The notes under the pieces are model-generated. The model ran no database searches, was not told where the DNA came from, and saw only the letters and a list, made by a program, of their open reading frames with translations. This document shows positions 45,697 to 55,951 of a DNA stretch of 64,000 bases, piece after piece. Within the stretch, counting starts at the first letter, position 1. Each line of letters begins with the position of its first letter. The stretch spans positions 3,347,001 to 3,411,000 of the forward strand of contig NZ_CP161920.1 of assembly GCF_040819555.1 (NCBI RefSeq), in the 5' to 3' direction. This DNA is from Nitratireductor sp. GISD-1A_MAKvit. GTDB lineage: Bacteria; Pseudomonadota; Alphaproteobacteria; Rhizobiales; Rhizobiaceae. A program made the translations under genes and the position numbers.

Positions 45697-47170
45697 ATGA
45701 CCAGCCAGACAATTCCGGTCGAACCTTTCGATCTCGTGGTGTTCGGCGCTACGGGCGATCTCTCCGAGCGCAAGCTACTGCCGGCACTCTATCAGCGTCA
45801 GCGGGCCGGGCAGTTCACCGATCCGACCCGCATCATCGGCTCCTCGCGCACCAAACTCTCCGATGAGGAGTTTCGCAACTTTGCGGAAAAGGCGATCCGC
45901 GAGCATGTGGCCAAGGACGATATCGAGCCGAAGGAACTGAAGCACTTTCTGGCTCGTCTTTCCTATGTGCCGGCGGATGCGAAATCGGGCGAAGGTTTTG
46001 CAGAGCTCAAAACCGAGGTCGGTGACAGCAAAAGCGTGCGCGCCTTCTACATGGCCGTCGCACCAAGCCTCTTCGACGACATTGTCGGTCAGGTCGACAA
46101 GCACGGCCCTGGCGACCGATACCGCTCGCGTGATCGTGGAAAAGCCGATCGGTCGTTCTCTGGCCTCTGCGCACGAATTGAACGACGCCATTGCCCGCGT
46201 CTTTGACGAGCACAATGTCTTCCGCATCGACCATTATCTCGGCAAGGAGACAGTGCAGAACCTGATGGCGCTGCGCTTTGCCAATGCGCTTTACGAGCCG
46301 CTCTGGAATTCTGCCCATATCGACCACGTGCAGATCACGGTCGCCGAATCCGTCGGGTTGGAAGGCCGCGCGGGCTATTACGACAAGGCCGGCGCCCTGC
46401 GCGACATGGTGCAGAACCACATTCTCCAGCTTCTCTGCCTCGTTGCCATGGAGGCACCAGCCTCGATGGATGCCGACACGGTGCGCGACGAGAAGCTGAA
46501 GGTGTTGCGCGCGCTGAAGCCCATCACCGCTGCGAGTGCGGAAAAGGCGACGGTGCGCGGCCAGTATCGCGCCGGTGCCTCCAATGGCGGCGCGGTGAAG
46601 GGCTATACGGAAGAACTTGAAAGCGGTGAGAGCAACACCGAAACCTTCGTTGCCATCAAGGCCGAGATCGAGAACTGGCGCTGGGCGGGCGTGCCCTTCT
46701 ATCTGCGCACCGGAAAGCGGCTTGCGACCCGCGTTTCGGAAATCGTCATCGAGTTCAAGCCGATCCCGCATTCCATCTTCGAGGATGGCGCCGGCAAGGT
46801 CTTTGCCAATCAGCTCGTCATCCGCCTGCAGCCGGATGAGGGCGTCAAACAGTGGATCATGATCAAGGATCCCGGCCCCGGCGGCATGCGCCTGCGCCAT
46901 GTGCCACTCGACATGAGTTTTGCCGAATCCTTCAGCGTGCGCAATCCCGATGCCTATGAGCGGCTCATCATGGACGTGATCCGTGGCAACCAGACCCTTT
47001 TCATGCGCCGCGACGAGGTGGAAGCGGCATGGCGCTGGATCGACCCCATCATCGCCGCATGGGAAGACAATGAGCAGCAGGCGCAGGGCTATACGGCAGG
47101 CACATGGGGCCCGTCCTCCTCCATTGCGCTGATCGAGCGCGACGGCCGCACCTGGCACGAGAGCACCTGA
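45697..47170 (+). pseudogene. zwf: Glucose-6-phosphate 1-dehydrogenase with a +1 frameshift
   Basis: The first 138 residues (MTSQTIPVEPFDLVVFGATG through [11 protein letters not shown], with the NADP site FGATGDLSERKL) are in one frame. The rest, from [20 protein letters not shown], with the substrate-binding [20 protein letters not shown], runs in the next frame to 47170. An extra C in the CCC run at 46107-46109 accounts for the shift; without it the enzyme would have about 490 residues, the normal length. GGAG precedes the ATG. It heads the operon zwf-pgl-edd. A real lesion would block the oxidative entry to the Entner-Doudoroff route unless a second zwf exists. Confidence 0.93.
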
Positions 47171-47172
47171 CC

Positions 47173-47886
47173 ATGGTCGACTGCAAATGGCATGAATTCG
47201 CCTCGCCCGAGGCGCTGGCAAAAGAGCTTTCGGCAAACGTGGCCGAAAAGCTGGCCGCCGCCGTCAGGGAGCGGGGTCACGCGGCGATTGCCGTCTCTGG
47301 CGGCCGCACGCCGGCCCTCTTCTTCGACCATCTGTCGCGGCGCGACATCCCGTGGGACAAGGTCACCGTCACCCTCGTGGACGAGCGTTTCGTTCCGGCC
47401 GATTCACCGCGCTCCAATGCCCGGCTGGTCGCCCAGCATCTATTGCAGAACAAGGCCGCCCGCGCCGCCTTTGTCGGCCTCTACCAGCCTGCAGACAGCA
47501 TTGCCGATGCGGCTGCGGAAGCCGCAAACGTTGTCGCGGAAATTCCGGCACCGCTGGATGTCGTTGTGCTCGGCATGGGCAACGACCGGCACACCGCCTC
47601 GTTCTTTCCCGACGCCACGACCATCGAGACGCTGCTCAAACCGGCGGAAGGGCCGGACGTGTTTCCCGTCTCCTCCGAGAGTGCCGGAGAGCCCCGCCTC
47701 ACACTCTCCATGAACCGCATCGCCGGCGCGCGTTTCCTCGCTCTCCATATCGAGGGCGACGACAAGCGGAAGACGCTTGAAGAAGCGCTTGCCATGCAAC
47801 CCGGTCCGGACACGCCCATCAGTGCGGTGCTCGCCGGGGCAAAACACCCTGCCCGGATTTTCTGGGCGCCCGCCAGCCAGAGCTGA
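47173..47886 (+). CDS. pgl: 6-phosphogluconolactonase
   Basis: A 237-residue DevB/SOL-type lactonase. Motifs: AIAVSGGRTPALFFDHLS, VTLVDERFVPADSPRSNARL and VVLGMGNDRHTASFFPDA, the family blocks in order. It hydrolyses 6-phosphogluconolactone between the Zwf and Edd steps. The ATG at 47173 lies 2 bases after the zwf stop. In most relatives the third block reads GMGxDGHTAS; here Gly is Arg (NDRHTAS), a small oddity close to the catalytic histidine. Confidence 0.92.
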   Translation: MVDCKWHEFASPEALAKELSANVAEKLAAAVRERGHAAIAVSGGRTPALFFDHLSRRDIPWDKVTVTLVDERFVPADSPRSNARLVAQHLLQNKAARAAFVGLYQPADSIADAAAEAANVVAEIPAPLDVVVLGMGNDRHTASFFPDATTIETLLKPAEGPDVFPVSSESAGEPRLTLSMNRIAGARFLALHIEGDDKRKTLEEALAMQPGPDTPISAVLAGAKHPARIFWAPASQS

Positions 47887-47922
47887 GGCGCGGGACCAAC
47901 TGCAAGAACAGGACGCCACGCC

Positions 47923-49737
47923 ATGACCGCCAGACCCGAAATCGAAGCCGTCACAGCCCGCATCCGCGAGCGTTCACGTGCCAGCCGCGAAGCCTATCTT
48001 GAACGTCTCGACCATGCGGCCGGACAGGCCGTTCACCGCTCGGTTCTCTCTTGCGGCAACCTCGCCCATGGTTTTGCCGCCTGCGGCCCGACCGACAAGG
48101 CAGCGCTTTCAGGCGACCGGGTTCCCAATCTTGGCATTGTCACCGCCTATAACGACATGCTCTCGGCGCATCAGCCCTTTGAGCCCTACCCCAACATGAT
48201 CAAGGACGCCGCGCGCGCAGCCGGCGGCGTGGCACAGGTGGCCGGCGGTGTGCCCGCCATGTGCGACGGCGTCACCCAGGGCCAGCCCGGCATGGAGCTC
48301 TCGCTTTTCTCGCGCGATGTCATCGCCATGTCGGCTGCCGTCGGCCTGTCGCACAACATGTTCGATGCCGCCGTCTATCTGGGCGTCTGCGACAAGATCG
48401 TGCCGGGCCTTGTGATTGCCGCCCTCACCTTCGGCCATCTGCCCGCCGTCTTCATCCCTGCCGGGCCAATGACATCCGGCCTGCCCAATGACGAAAAGGC
48501 GCGCATCCGACAGCTTTATGCCGAAGGCAAGGTCGACCGCGCCGCCCTGCTCGAAGCGGAGTCCAAATCCTATCACGGTCCCGGCACCTGCACCTTCTAC
48601 GGCACCGCCAATTCCAACCAGATGCTGATGGAGATCATGGGCCTGCACACGCCAGGCTCCTCCTTCATCAACCCGAACACGCCCCTGCGTGACGCCCTGA
48701 CGAAGGAAGCGGCCAAACGCGCGCTTGCCATCACGGCACTCGGGAACGAGTTCACGCCCGTTGGCCGCATGATCGACGAGCGCTCCATCGTCAATGGCGT
48801 GGTCGGGCTTAACGCCACCGGCGGCTCCACCAACCACACCATGCATCTGGTTGCCATGGCGGCGGCAGCCGGCATCAGGCTCACCTGGGACGACATTGCC
48901 GAAATCTCCGACCATGTGCCGCTTCTCGCCCGCGTCTATCCCAACGGGCTAGCGGACGTGAACCATTTTAACGCCGCCGGCGGCATGGGTTTCCTGATCC
49001 GCGAACTCCTCGACGACGGCTATCTGCACGAGGACGTGCGCACGATCTGGGGCGAGGGTCTGCGGCCTTACACGGTCGAGGCGAAGCTTGCCGATGACGG
49101 TACGGTCGCGCGTGAGCCCGCACCCGCCACCAGCGGCAACGAAAAGGTGCTCACCACCGCCGCCAAGCCGTTTCAGGAAAGCGGCGGCATCCGCGTCCTG
49201 TCTGGCAATCTGGGCAAGTCCATCATCAAGATTTCCGCCGTGAAACCCGAGCACCGGCTGATCGAGGCACCGGCCATCATCTTCCATTCGCAGGATGAGA
49301 TGCAGGAGGCCTTCAAGGCCGGCAAGCTCGACCGCGACTTTATCGCGGTCATCCGCTTTCAGGGTCCCAAGGCCAATGGCATGCCCGAACTCCACAAGCT
49401 CACGCCTGCCCTCGGCGTGTTGCAGGATCGCGGTCGGCGCATCGCGCTTGTGACGGACGGACGCATGTCTGGCGCTTCCGGCAAGGTGCCGGCTGCCATC
49501 CATGTCACGCCCGAGGCGCTCGACGGCGGCATGATCGGCAAATTGCGTGACGGCGACCCGATGCGTCTTGATGCCGAGAAGGGCACGATTGAAGTGCTGA
49601 TCGACGCCGAAGAGCTCGCCGCCCGCGAAAGTGCTGCACCCGACCTGTCCTCAAACCAGTTCGGCATGGGGCGCGAGCTTTTTGCGGGCTTTCGCCAGCT
49701 TGCAGGCCGGGCCGATCAGGGGGCGGCCGTTTTCTGA
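47923..49737 (+). CDS. edd: Phosphogluconate dehydratase
   Basis: A 604-residue IlvD/Edd-family iron-sulfur dehydratase that turns 6-phosphogluconate into KDPG. Motifs: [58 protein letters not shown] with cluster cysteines, and [18 protein letters not shown]. It follows pgl by 36 bases. KDPG aldolase (eda) is not in the window. Confidence 0.96.
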   Translation: MTARPEIEAVTARIRERSRASREAYLERLDHAAGQAVHRSVLSCGNLAHGFAACGPTDKAALSGDRVPNLGIVTAYNDMLSAHQPFEPYPNMIKDAARAAGGVAQVAGGVPAMCDGVTQGQPGMELSLFSRDVIAMSAAVGLSHNMFDAAVYLGVCDKIVPGLVIAALTFGHLPAVFIPAGPMTSGLPNDEKARIRQLYAEGKVDRAALLEAESKSYHGPGTCTFYGTANSNQMLMEIMGLHTPGSSFINPNTPLRDALTKEAAKRALAITALGNEFTPVGRMIDERSIVNGVVGLNATGGSTNHTMHLVAMAAAAGIRLTWDDIAEISDHVPLLARVYPNGLADVNHFNAAGGMGFLIRELLDDGYLHEDVRTIWGEGLRPYTVEAKLADDGTVAREPAPATSGNEKVLTTAAKPFQESGGIRVLSGNLGKSIIKISAVKPEHRLIEAPAIIFHSQDEMQEAFKAGKLDRDFIAVIRFQGPKANGMPELHKLTPALGVLQDRGRRIALVTDGRMSGASGKVPAAIHVTPEALDGGMIGKLRDGDPMRLDAEKGTIEVLIDAEELAARESAAPDLSSNQFGMGRELFAGFRQLAGRADQGAAVF

Positions 49738-49788
49738 TCTGGAACCTTAAGCCGGAACCGTGCATTCTCTCTTGGATCGGAGGGGTTT

Positions 49789-51102
49789 GTGAACGGGTAC
49801 TGGTTTCTATTCAGACGGCTTTCGCGGGCCCTGTGGTTTCTGCCGGCACTGTTCTGCGTGTCGGCGCTGATCGTGGTCGCGCTTGCCTATCTTTCCGCCG
49901 GTTTCTTCCCTGACGGGCTTGAAGAAAGCGCGATCCCGATCACCGTTTCGGCCGATGCCCTGCGCAACATTCTGGGCATCGTCGCTTCGAGCATGCTCAC
50001 GGTGGCCGTGTTTGCGCTCTCCACGCTTGTGAACCTGCTGACAAGTGCTGCGCAGACCGGTTCGCCCCGCGCCGTGCCGCTCTTTTCAGGCAACCGCGCA
50101 GCCCGCACCACGATTTCCGTGTTCATCGGCGCGTTTCTCTTTTCCATCATCGGCATTATCGGCCTGTCGAGTGGCATCTACACGCTGGGCGGGCGCCTGA
50201 TCCTGTTCATCGCCACTCTCTTCGTCGTCTTCGCCGTTGTCTGGGCGCTCATCCGCTGGGTGCGTGAAATATCGGTCGTAGGCCGCGTGGTGGAGATGAC
50301 GAGCCGGCTCGAAGATGCGACCCGCCAGGCGCTCAACCGGCTTGGCCGCGACGGGCTTTATGGCTGCAGCGAGGGCGAAGGTTCACCCGTCGGACACGAG
50401 GTTGCAGCGGGTAGCGTCGGTTTCGTGCAGCATTTCGACCCCCATGCGCTTCAGGATCTGGCGGAAGAAAAGGGGCTTGTGATCCATGTGCGCGTCCGGC
50501 CCGGAGATTATGTAGACCATGCTTCAGTCATCGCCGTGGTTATCGGCGAGGCGGATGAGGCGGTGCTGAAGGGCATACGTGGCGATTTCATCATCGGCGA
50601 GGAGCGCACCTTCGATTCCGATCCCGGTTTCGGCTTTCTGGTTCTGGCCGATGTGGCGCGGCGGGCCCTGTCGCCCGGCGTCAACGATCCATCGACAGCC
50701 AACCACGTGCTTACCGTGCAGACACGCCTTCTGGCCGACTGGGCGCTCAAGGAGAAAGGGAAGGAAAGGACGGATCCACCCTATCCGCGCATTCGTTTTG
50801 TATCGGTCGGCCCGGAGCGTTTGCTGGACGAAGCCTTTCGGCCGATTTCCTACGAAGCGGCTACTGCAGCACCAGATGTTCAACAGGCATTGCTGCGCGG
50901 CCTTGCCTCGCTTGCCAGCATCGCTCCGGACGTTTTCGCAAAACCCGCGGCAACCCTTGCGGAGGATTTCATGGCCCGCGCCAGTTCTGAAGGTTCGCAC
51001 GAGCCCGACATTGTAGCTCTGCGAAAGTTGGCAGCCGGCTTGATCGAAGGCACCGAGCGCCTGGCACAACCATCAAAACCAACCACCAAGCGCAATCAAT
51101 AG
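49789..51102 (+). CDS. DUF2254 family membrane protein
   Basis: A 437-residue protein with four N-terminal helices (about 15-40, 60-85, 105-128, 135-155) and a large soluble C-terminal domain containing the family segment ALSPGVNDPSTANHVLTVQT. Start is GTG, with GGAGGGG 6 bases upstream. DUF2254 proteins are widespread and uncharacterised. Its stop codon overlaps the end of the convergent regulator by 7 bases. It may be read from the edd transcript. Confidence 0.87.
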   Translation: MNGYWFLFRRLSRALWFLPALFCVSALIVVALAYLSAGFFPDGLEESAIPITVSADALRNILGIVASSMLTVAVFALSTLVNLLTSAAQTGSPRAVPLFSGNRAARTTISVFIGAFLFSIIGIIGLSSGIYTLGGRLILFIATLFVVFAVVWALIRWVREISVVGRVVEMTSRLEDATRQALNRLGRDGLYGCSEGEGSPVGHEVAAGSVGFVQHFDPHALQDLAEEKGLVIHVRVRPGDYVDHASVIAVVIGEADEAVLKGIRGDFIIGEERTFDSDPGFGFLVLADVARRALSPGVNDPSTANHVLTVQTRLLADWALKEKGKERTDPPYPRIRFVSVGPERLLDEAFRPISYEAATAAPDVQQALLRGLASLASIAPDVFAKPAATLAEDFMARASSEGSHEPDIVALRKLAAGLIEGTERLAQPSKPTTKRNQ

Positions 51103-52100
51103 GTGGTGCGCCTCTCTTCCGATGGCGGGCGCCCAAACTGCTGGCGGTAGCTTTGCGCGAAATAGGAGTGCGAGGTGAAACCGGTGGCGATCGCCACATC
51201 GAGGATCGGCATGTTGGTCTGGCGCAGAAGCTCGCGCGCCCGCTCCAGCCTCAGCCGCATGTAATAGCGCCCCGGCGTCATGCCCAGATGCCGCAGGAAC
51301 AGCCGCTCCACCTGCCGGACCGAAAGGCTTGCCGCCTTGGCGAGCTGCACCGCCGAATAGGGCTCATCCAGATTGTCGGCCATCAGCTCGACGATCTTCT
51401 TCAGCTTCTCCGATTTCCCGGTGAGATCACGCTCCGGCCCGGTCCGCTGGCGGTCACCCGGCGAGCGGATGCGCTCGTGCTGGAACTGGTTGGCCACCTC
51501 GTTGGCCAGTTCCACGCCCAGATCGTTGCGCACGATTTCCAGCATCAGATCTATGGAAGTGGTCACGCCGGCGCAGGTATAGCGCTTCCGGTCGATCTCG
51601 TAGACATTTCCGGTGCACTCGATCTCCGGAAAACGCTCCATGAAGGAAGCCCGGTTTTCCCAGTGGATCGTGCAGCGATGTCCCTCAAGCTGCCCCGCCT
51701 CGGCCAGAAGGTAGGAGCCGGCCGCCAGCGCACCAAGTGCTGCACCACGACGGCCAAGCGAACGCAAACCCGCCAGCACCGTGCTCTTGCCGGGAAACTC
51801 CGTCGTCAACCCGACACAGACAAACAGGATATCCACCGGCGGCAGGTCGGCAATCGCATAGTCGATCTTGATGGGCAGCCCGTTGGAGGCCATCACCGCT
51901 TCACCATCGGCGGAAACCGTCACCCAGCTGTAGACGTCGTGTCCCAGCAGACGATTGGCCGAGCGAACCGTGTCGATGGCCGCCGCCAGCGAAAACATCG
52001 AAAATCTGTCCACCAGCAGAAAGGCAAACTGCCGGGTATCCTGCCGCGCCTCGCCCATGGCCTTTGGTTGTAAAGCAGGCTGGCTCGGCAGGAAAGACAT
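51096..52100 (-). CDS. GlxA-type AraC-family transcriptional regulator
   Basis: A 334-residue regulator with an N-terminal DJ-1/PfpI-like domain (FAFLLVDRFSMFSLAAAIDT, then DILFVCVGLTTE) and a C-terminal AraC double helix-turn-helix (LAKAASLSVRQVERLFLRHL, TPGRYYMRLRLERARELL, DVAIATGFTSHSYFAQSYRQ). The group includes regulators of choline, carnitine and arginine catabolism in proteobacteria. No target is indicated by neighbours. Confidence 0.92.
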   Translation of the reverse strand: MSFLPSQPALQPKAMGEARQDTRQFAFLLVDRFSMFSLAAAIDTVRSANRLLGHDVYSWVTVSADGEAVMASNGLPIKIDYAIADLPPVDILFVCVGLTTEFPGKSTVLAGLRSLGRRGAALGALAAGSYLLAEAGQLEGHRCTIHWENRASFMERFPEIECTGNVYEIDRKRYTCAGVTTSIDLMLEIVRNDLGVELANEVANQFQHERIRSPGDRQRTGPERDLTGKSEKLKKIVELMADNLDEPYSAVQLAKAASLSVRQVERLFLRHLGMTPGRYYMRLRLERARELLRQTNMPILDVAIATGFTSHSYFAQSYRQQFGRPPSEERRTTY

Positions 52101-52128
52101 GGGCGATGATCCAGTGTTGCGTCAGAAA

Positions 52129-53025
52129 CTAGAAAGCGGGTGGTTCAAGCCCCGCAGTGCGATATGCGGAGGTCAGCGTGTTGGCCATCAACATCGCGAT
52201 GGTCATTGGCCCCACCCCGCCGGGCACCGGCGTGATCGCCCCGGCGTGTTCCTTCGCCTCGGCAAATGCGACATCGCCAACAAGCCGGGTCTTTCCCGCG
52301 CCTTTTTCCGGCGCTGGAATGCGGTTGATGCCCACGTCGATCACCGTGGCGCCGGGTTTCACCCAGTCTCCCCTGATCATTTCCGGGCGGCCAACGGCCG
52401 CAACCAGAATGTCGGCGGTTCTTGCAAGCGCGGGAAGGTCCTTCGTTCGACTGTGGGCGATCGTCACCGTGGCGTTCGCTGCCAGAAGCAGGTTTGCCAT
52501 CGGCTTGCCGACGATGTTGGAGCGTCCGATCACCACCGCCGAGAGGCCGGAAAGATCGCGGCCACGCACCCGCTCCAGCATCAGCATCGCACCGGCTGGT
52601 GTGCAGGGCACGAAGGCACTACCGAGCGTACCCGTGCCAAGACGCCCCACATTGATGAAGTGAAATCCGTCGACATCCTTGTCGGGGTCGATTGTCTGAA
52701 TGATACGGCCCTCGTCGATGTGTTTCGGCAGGGGCAGTTGCACCAGAATGCCGTGGATCGCCGGATCGGCGTTGAGCTCCTCGACCAGTTTCACCAGCGC
52801 GTCCTCACCGGTTTCCTCTGGCAGAGAATGCTGCACTGAATGAAATCCGCATTCCTTCGCGCGGCGCGATTTGGAGGCGACATAGACCTGGCTGGCAGGA
52901 TCCTCTCCGACGATCACCACCGCGAGCCCCGGCGTAACACCGGTTTCAGCGAGCCTGGCGGTCTCGGTCTTGACCTTCGCCACCACCTCTTCCGCAAGCG
53001 TTTTTCCGTCGATGAGTTCGGCCAT
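52129..53025 (-). CDS. folD: Bifunctional methylenetetrahydrofolate dehydrogenase/cyclohydrolase
   Basis: A 298-residue FolD. Signature one is [17 protein letters not shown] with the catalytic lysine; then [17 protein letters not shown]-site [17 protein letters not shown], and the closing [14 protein letters not shown]. It interconverts methylene-, methenyl- and formyl-THF. The ATG at 53025 is chosen as GGGGAA lies 7 bases upstream; an earlier in-frame start adds 8 residues. It stands alone, 28 bases after the regulator start. Confidence 0.96.
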   Translation of the reverse strand: MAELIDGKTLAEEVVAKVKTETARLAETGVTPGLAVVIVGEDPASQVYVASKSRRAKECGFHSVQHSLPEETGEDALVKLVEELNADPAIHGILVQLPLPKHIDEGRIIQTIDPDKDVDGFHFINVGRLGTGTLGSAFVPCTPAGAMLMLERVRGRDLSGLSAVVIGRSNIVGKPMANLLLAANATVTIAHSRTKDLPALARTADILVAAVGRPEMIRGDWVKPGATVIDVGINRIPAPEKGAGKTRLVGDVAFAEAKEHAGAITPVPGGVGPMTIAMLMANTLTSAYRTAGLEPPAF

Positions 53026-53175
53026 GTCATTCCCCGGTGCAGCTATCAAGGGATGCGCTTTGCCTCATCCCGGGACGAGGAACGCATATGAGCCCGCATA
53101 ATGGGGAAAAGACAGAACCGCAATCCCGCCACAGCGGCGTTCCCTGACGTTATTGGTAAAAGCAGGTTTTTTCGA

Positions 53176-55752
53176 TCAGTAACGATGCCTGTTCGACCGG
53201 CGTGCCGTCAGCGCATCGATTTCGCGACGTACCGCCTTGAGACGGTCGTGGATATCGGCGAAACGCTCTGCGCCAAACTCTTCCCTGGCGACATGCTCGG
53301 GTGTGTGCTGCTGCCCAACCGGCGCTTGCTGCGGCGTGAAAGGAAAACCGCTCTGCGTGGGTGCAGGAGCCTGCTGCCATATCGGGTAGGGCTGCATCAT
53401 CGGCATGCCAACTGCCTGCTGCATGGGAGGCATGAAGGGCATCATGCCGGGATGAACCATGACCTGCCCTGCCGGCCAGCCAGGCTGGGTCGGGGGAGCG
53501 GACGGCTGGGGCGGATGGCGCTCCTCTGCCAGCTCCTCGAACGGTTCCGCCGGTTCCAGGCCTTCTTCCCCTTCCAGCGCATGCCGGAATTCGTCCTCAT
53601 TTTCCCAGTCAGTCGGGGCATGCGCGTGGGCGTGGCGTTCAGAAGTGCGCGCTGTCCGATCATGCGGGCGCTCCCGCCATGCGGCGTGGCGATACCCGCC
53701 TTCATCGGCCTCTCGCCAGCGCCTGCCGCCTTCCGGCGGCGTGGGATCGGGCTCCGGGTCGGCGTCGACACCATGATCGCCTTCGTCGCCCCCATCTTCG
53801 TCGGCCTGTCTGGCCGCCATGTTTTCGCGCAAACTCTGGATGGCTCCGCCCGCAGCGCCAATCCCGACACCGAAAACAAAGCCGAGAATCATTCCCGCCA
53901 TGGCGATCGAAGACCGCGAGGGACCGGTGGGGTCGAGCGGCGGGACCGCCTGCGAAATCACGCTCACATTGGCGTTGTTCAAACGTTCCTGCTGACCGGT
54001 TTCGCGCGCGCGCAGCAGCAGGGATTCGTAGACCGAGCGCTTGGCATTGGCCTCGCGCTCCAGTTCGCGAAGCGTCACGCGCTCCCCTTCCAGCTCGCCC
54101 TTCTGCACCTTCAGACGCGCCAGCTGCGCGGCGAGATCCTGCTCAAGCTGCACGGCGCGCTGCAATTCCACCTGGTTTGACGCCACGACACGGCGCAGTT
54201 CCCGCGCAATCTCGTCGCGCGCGCCCGCCAGTTCCGCCTCGACCGAAAGGCGATCGGGGTGACGCGAACCAAGCCGCACCGCCAGCCGTCCTGCCTGCTG
54301 CTTCAGACTTGAGTATTGCGCCAGAAGCTCCGTCATCACTGGCGATGCGATCTGTTCGGGAAGAGCGCCTCCCAGAACCGTCTCCACGTCAAGCGAGCGG
54401 GCTGCCGCAGCGCGGGCATTCAGTTCCGATGTCCGTGCCCGTGCGGCCGAGAGCTGTTCGCTGAGACGCACGATCTCATCATCCGTGATGAGACGCCCCT
54501 GCGCATCGACGATGTCGTTTTTCGCCTTGAAGTCCGCAACGGCGCGCTCTGCCTGCTCCACTTCGGCCCGCAGCGACTTCAGCTGTTCGATGATCTCCCG
54601 GTTGGCGCGGCCGGCCGTTGCAGACTGCAGTTCGCCGAAGGTCGACAGGAAGACATCCCGGGTGGTCGTGGCGATCAGCGCCGATTTTTCGGGGTCCTCC
54701 GTGGTGGCCCCAATGGTGATGATGAAGGTTTTCGCGTTGCGCCCCACATCGAGCGCGTCTGCCAGATTGTCGACGGCGATGGAGTGCCGTGCCGAGCTTC
54801 CGTCGCTTTCACCCCCGCCATTCACAAGGGCGGAAACGAGTGCACGCGGACTGAGCAGCAGTCCCAGAACGGAACCACCGGCGGTGCCGTTGAACTCGGG
54901 ATCGTCAGCGAGGTCCAGTTCGTCCACCACGCGCGCCAGCACATTGCCCGAGGTGATGATTGCGACCTGATTTTCGATCAGTGCCAGGGTTGCATCTGAT
55001 GGCAAGCCTCCCGGTGTCAGGTCGCGCTCCACAAGCTGCAGATTGCGCGGATCGAAAATAAGTTGTGTGGCGGCATAGTATTCTTTCGGTGTCGAAAGCG
55101 CGGTCATCACACCGAGCACCGCCCCGATGATCGTGGTCAGCAGGATCAGCCATTTGGCCCGGAAGATGCCGCCAATGACCCGCACCGGGTCGATCAGCGG
55201 ACGCCACAGCCTGTCGTCTGCACGACCTGCGGCGGTACGCGCATGGGCTTGGGTATGGGCTGGGCGCCGACGCGTGCGTGGAGGCTGCGGCTCGTCATCT
55301 TCCATCTGAGGAGGCACCGCCCGCTGGTGCGGCCGGGCGTAAGCGGCCCGCGCCGCCGGGGGACGCTCGGTCCGCCTGCCTTCTCCCGCGGGTTCGGGCA
55401 AGGGAAACAGCCGGTCGAGAATGCGCTTGTGGATTGGCGTCCGTTCGGATGCGGCACTTGTTTCTGGCCTGGCGGCACCTGCCCCACGCATGGGTTTTCT
55501 GCGGTCCCGGGTGACCGGTTTTTCGCCGTTGCGCGGGCCTGCCTCGGCCCTCTGCAGATAGGCCTGCGCCGAAGCGGCACGCTCGCGACGCGTATCACGA
55601 GGTTCCGATTCCGGGCTGGAATGCGCCAGAAGCGACGTGTTGCGCCCTGTTCTTGATGGGCTTTCGTCCTGCGGTGACTGCATCGACAGCAGCGAGCGGG
55701 CATGCCCCCTGTTCCCGGACGGTTTCCTTTTGGGATTGTCGGCGTCGAACAT
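53176..55752 (-). CDS. Wzz/GumC-like polysaccharide co-polymerase with long disordered tails, no kinase domain
   Basis: An 858-residue protein. Residues 1-190 are basic, Arg/Pro-rich and probably disordered. Helix one lies near 198-217 (WLILLTTIIGAVLGVMTALS), followed by a Wzz domain (EYYAATQLIFDPRNLQLVER), periplasmic coiled coil to about 590 and the Pro-rich entry to helix two at 606-632 (SIAMAGMILGFVFGVGIGAA). The last 225 residues are acidic, then rich in His, Pro, Met and Gln, ending in a basic helix. Related ExoP/GumC proteins carry a tyrosine kinase there; no Walker A or Tyr cluster is seen here. It should control chain length or export of a surface polysaccharide. Confidence 0.85.
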   Translation of the reverse strand: MFDADNPKRKPSGNRGHARSLLSMQSPQDESPSRTGRNTSLLAHSSPESEPRDTRRERAASAQAYLQRAEAGPRNGEKPVTRDRRKPMRGAGAARPETSAASERTPIHKRILDRLFPLPEPAGEGRRTERPPAARAAYARPHQRAVPPQMEDDEPQPPRTRRRPAHTQAHARTAAGRADDRLWRPLIDPVRVIGGIFRAKWLILLTTIIGAVLGVMTALSTPKEYYAATQLIFDPRNLQLVERDLTPGGLPSDATLALIENQVAIITSGNVLARVVDELDLADDPEFNGTAGGSVLGLLLSPRALVSALVNGGGESDGSSARHSIAVDNLADALDVGRNAKTFIITIGATTEDPEKSALIATTTRDVFLSTFGELQSATAGRANREIIEQLKSLRAEVEQAERAVADFKAKNDIVDAQGRLITDDEIVRLSEQLSAARARTSELNARAAAARSLDVETVLGGALPEQIASPVMTELLAQYSSLKQQAGRLAVRLGSRHPDRLSVEAELAGARDEIARELRRVVASNQVELQRAVQLEQDLAAQLARLKVQKGELEGERVTLRELEREANAKRSVYESLLLRARETGQQERLNNANVSVISQAVPPLDPTGPSRSSIAMAGMILGFVFGVGIGAAGGAIQSLRENMAARQADEDGGDEGDHGVDADPEPDPTPPEGGRRWREADEGGYRHAAWRERPHDRTARTSERHAHAHAPTDWENEDEFRHALEGEEGLEPAEPFEELAEERHPPQPSAPPTQPGWPAGQVMVHPGMMPFMPPMQQAVGMPMMQPYPIWQQAPAPTQSGFPFTPQQAPVGQQHTPEHVAREEFGAERFADIHDRLKAVRREIDALTARRSNRHRY

Positions 55753-55807
55753 CTTGCGTGCAGCTTCCGCTCATATGGGTGGAGCGAGCGCATAGGCCCG
55801 CGATTAT

Positions 55808-55823
55808 GTTAACCCAAGCTAAA
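55808..55823 (-). promoter_or_regulatory. CtrA-like site between the Wzz-like gene and the flippase gene
   Basis: On the minus strand TTTAGCTTGGGTTAAC is TTTA-N7-TTAAC, one base from the CtrA consensus. It lies 56 bases upstream of the Wzz-like gene and 129 before the flippase gene. On its own this is weak. Confidence 0.3.
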
Positions 55824-55951
55824 GATGCACAGGTAACAAAGAGTTAACGGTAAACTTCGCGTAACGCACTTTTTCATCGGCTGGGTGTCCGCCGGAACAG
55901 CGCATTAAACTTTGTGGTCTAAGCACGGTCGATACCGGTAATCAGACGTCG

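Noticed and set aside
45965..47170. A separate 401-residue G6PDH gene
   Set aside because: Its first 45 or so residues are out-of-frame noise over the first part of zwf; only the part after 46110 is real.
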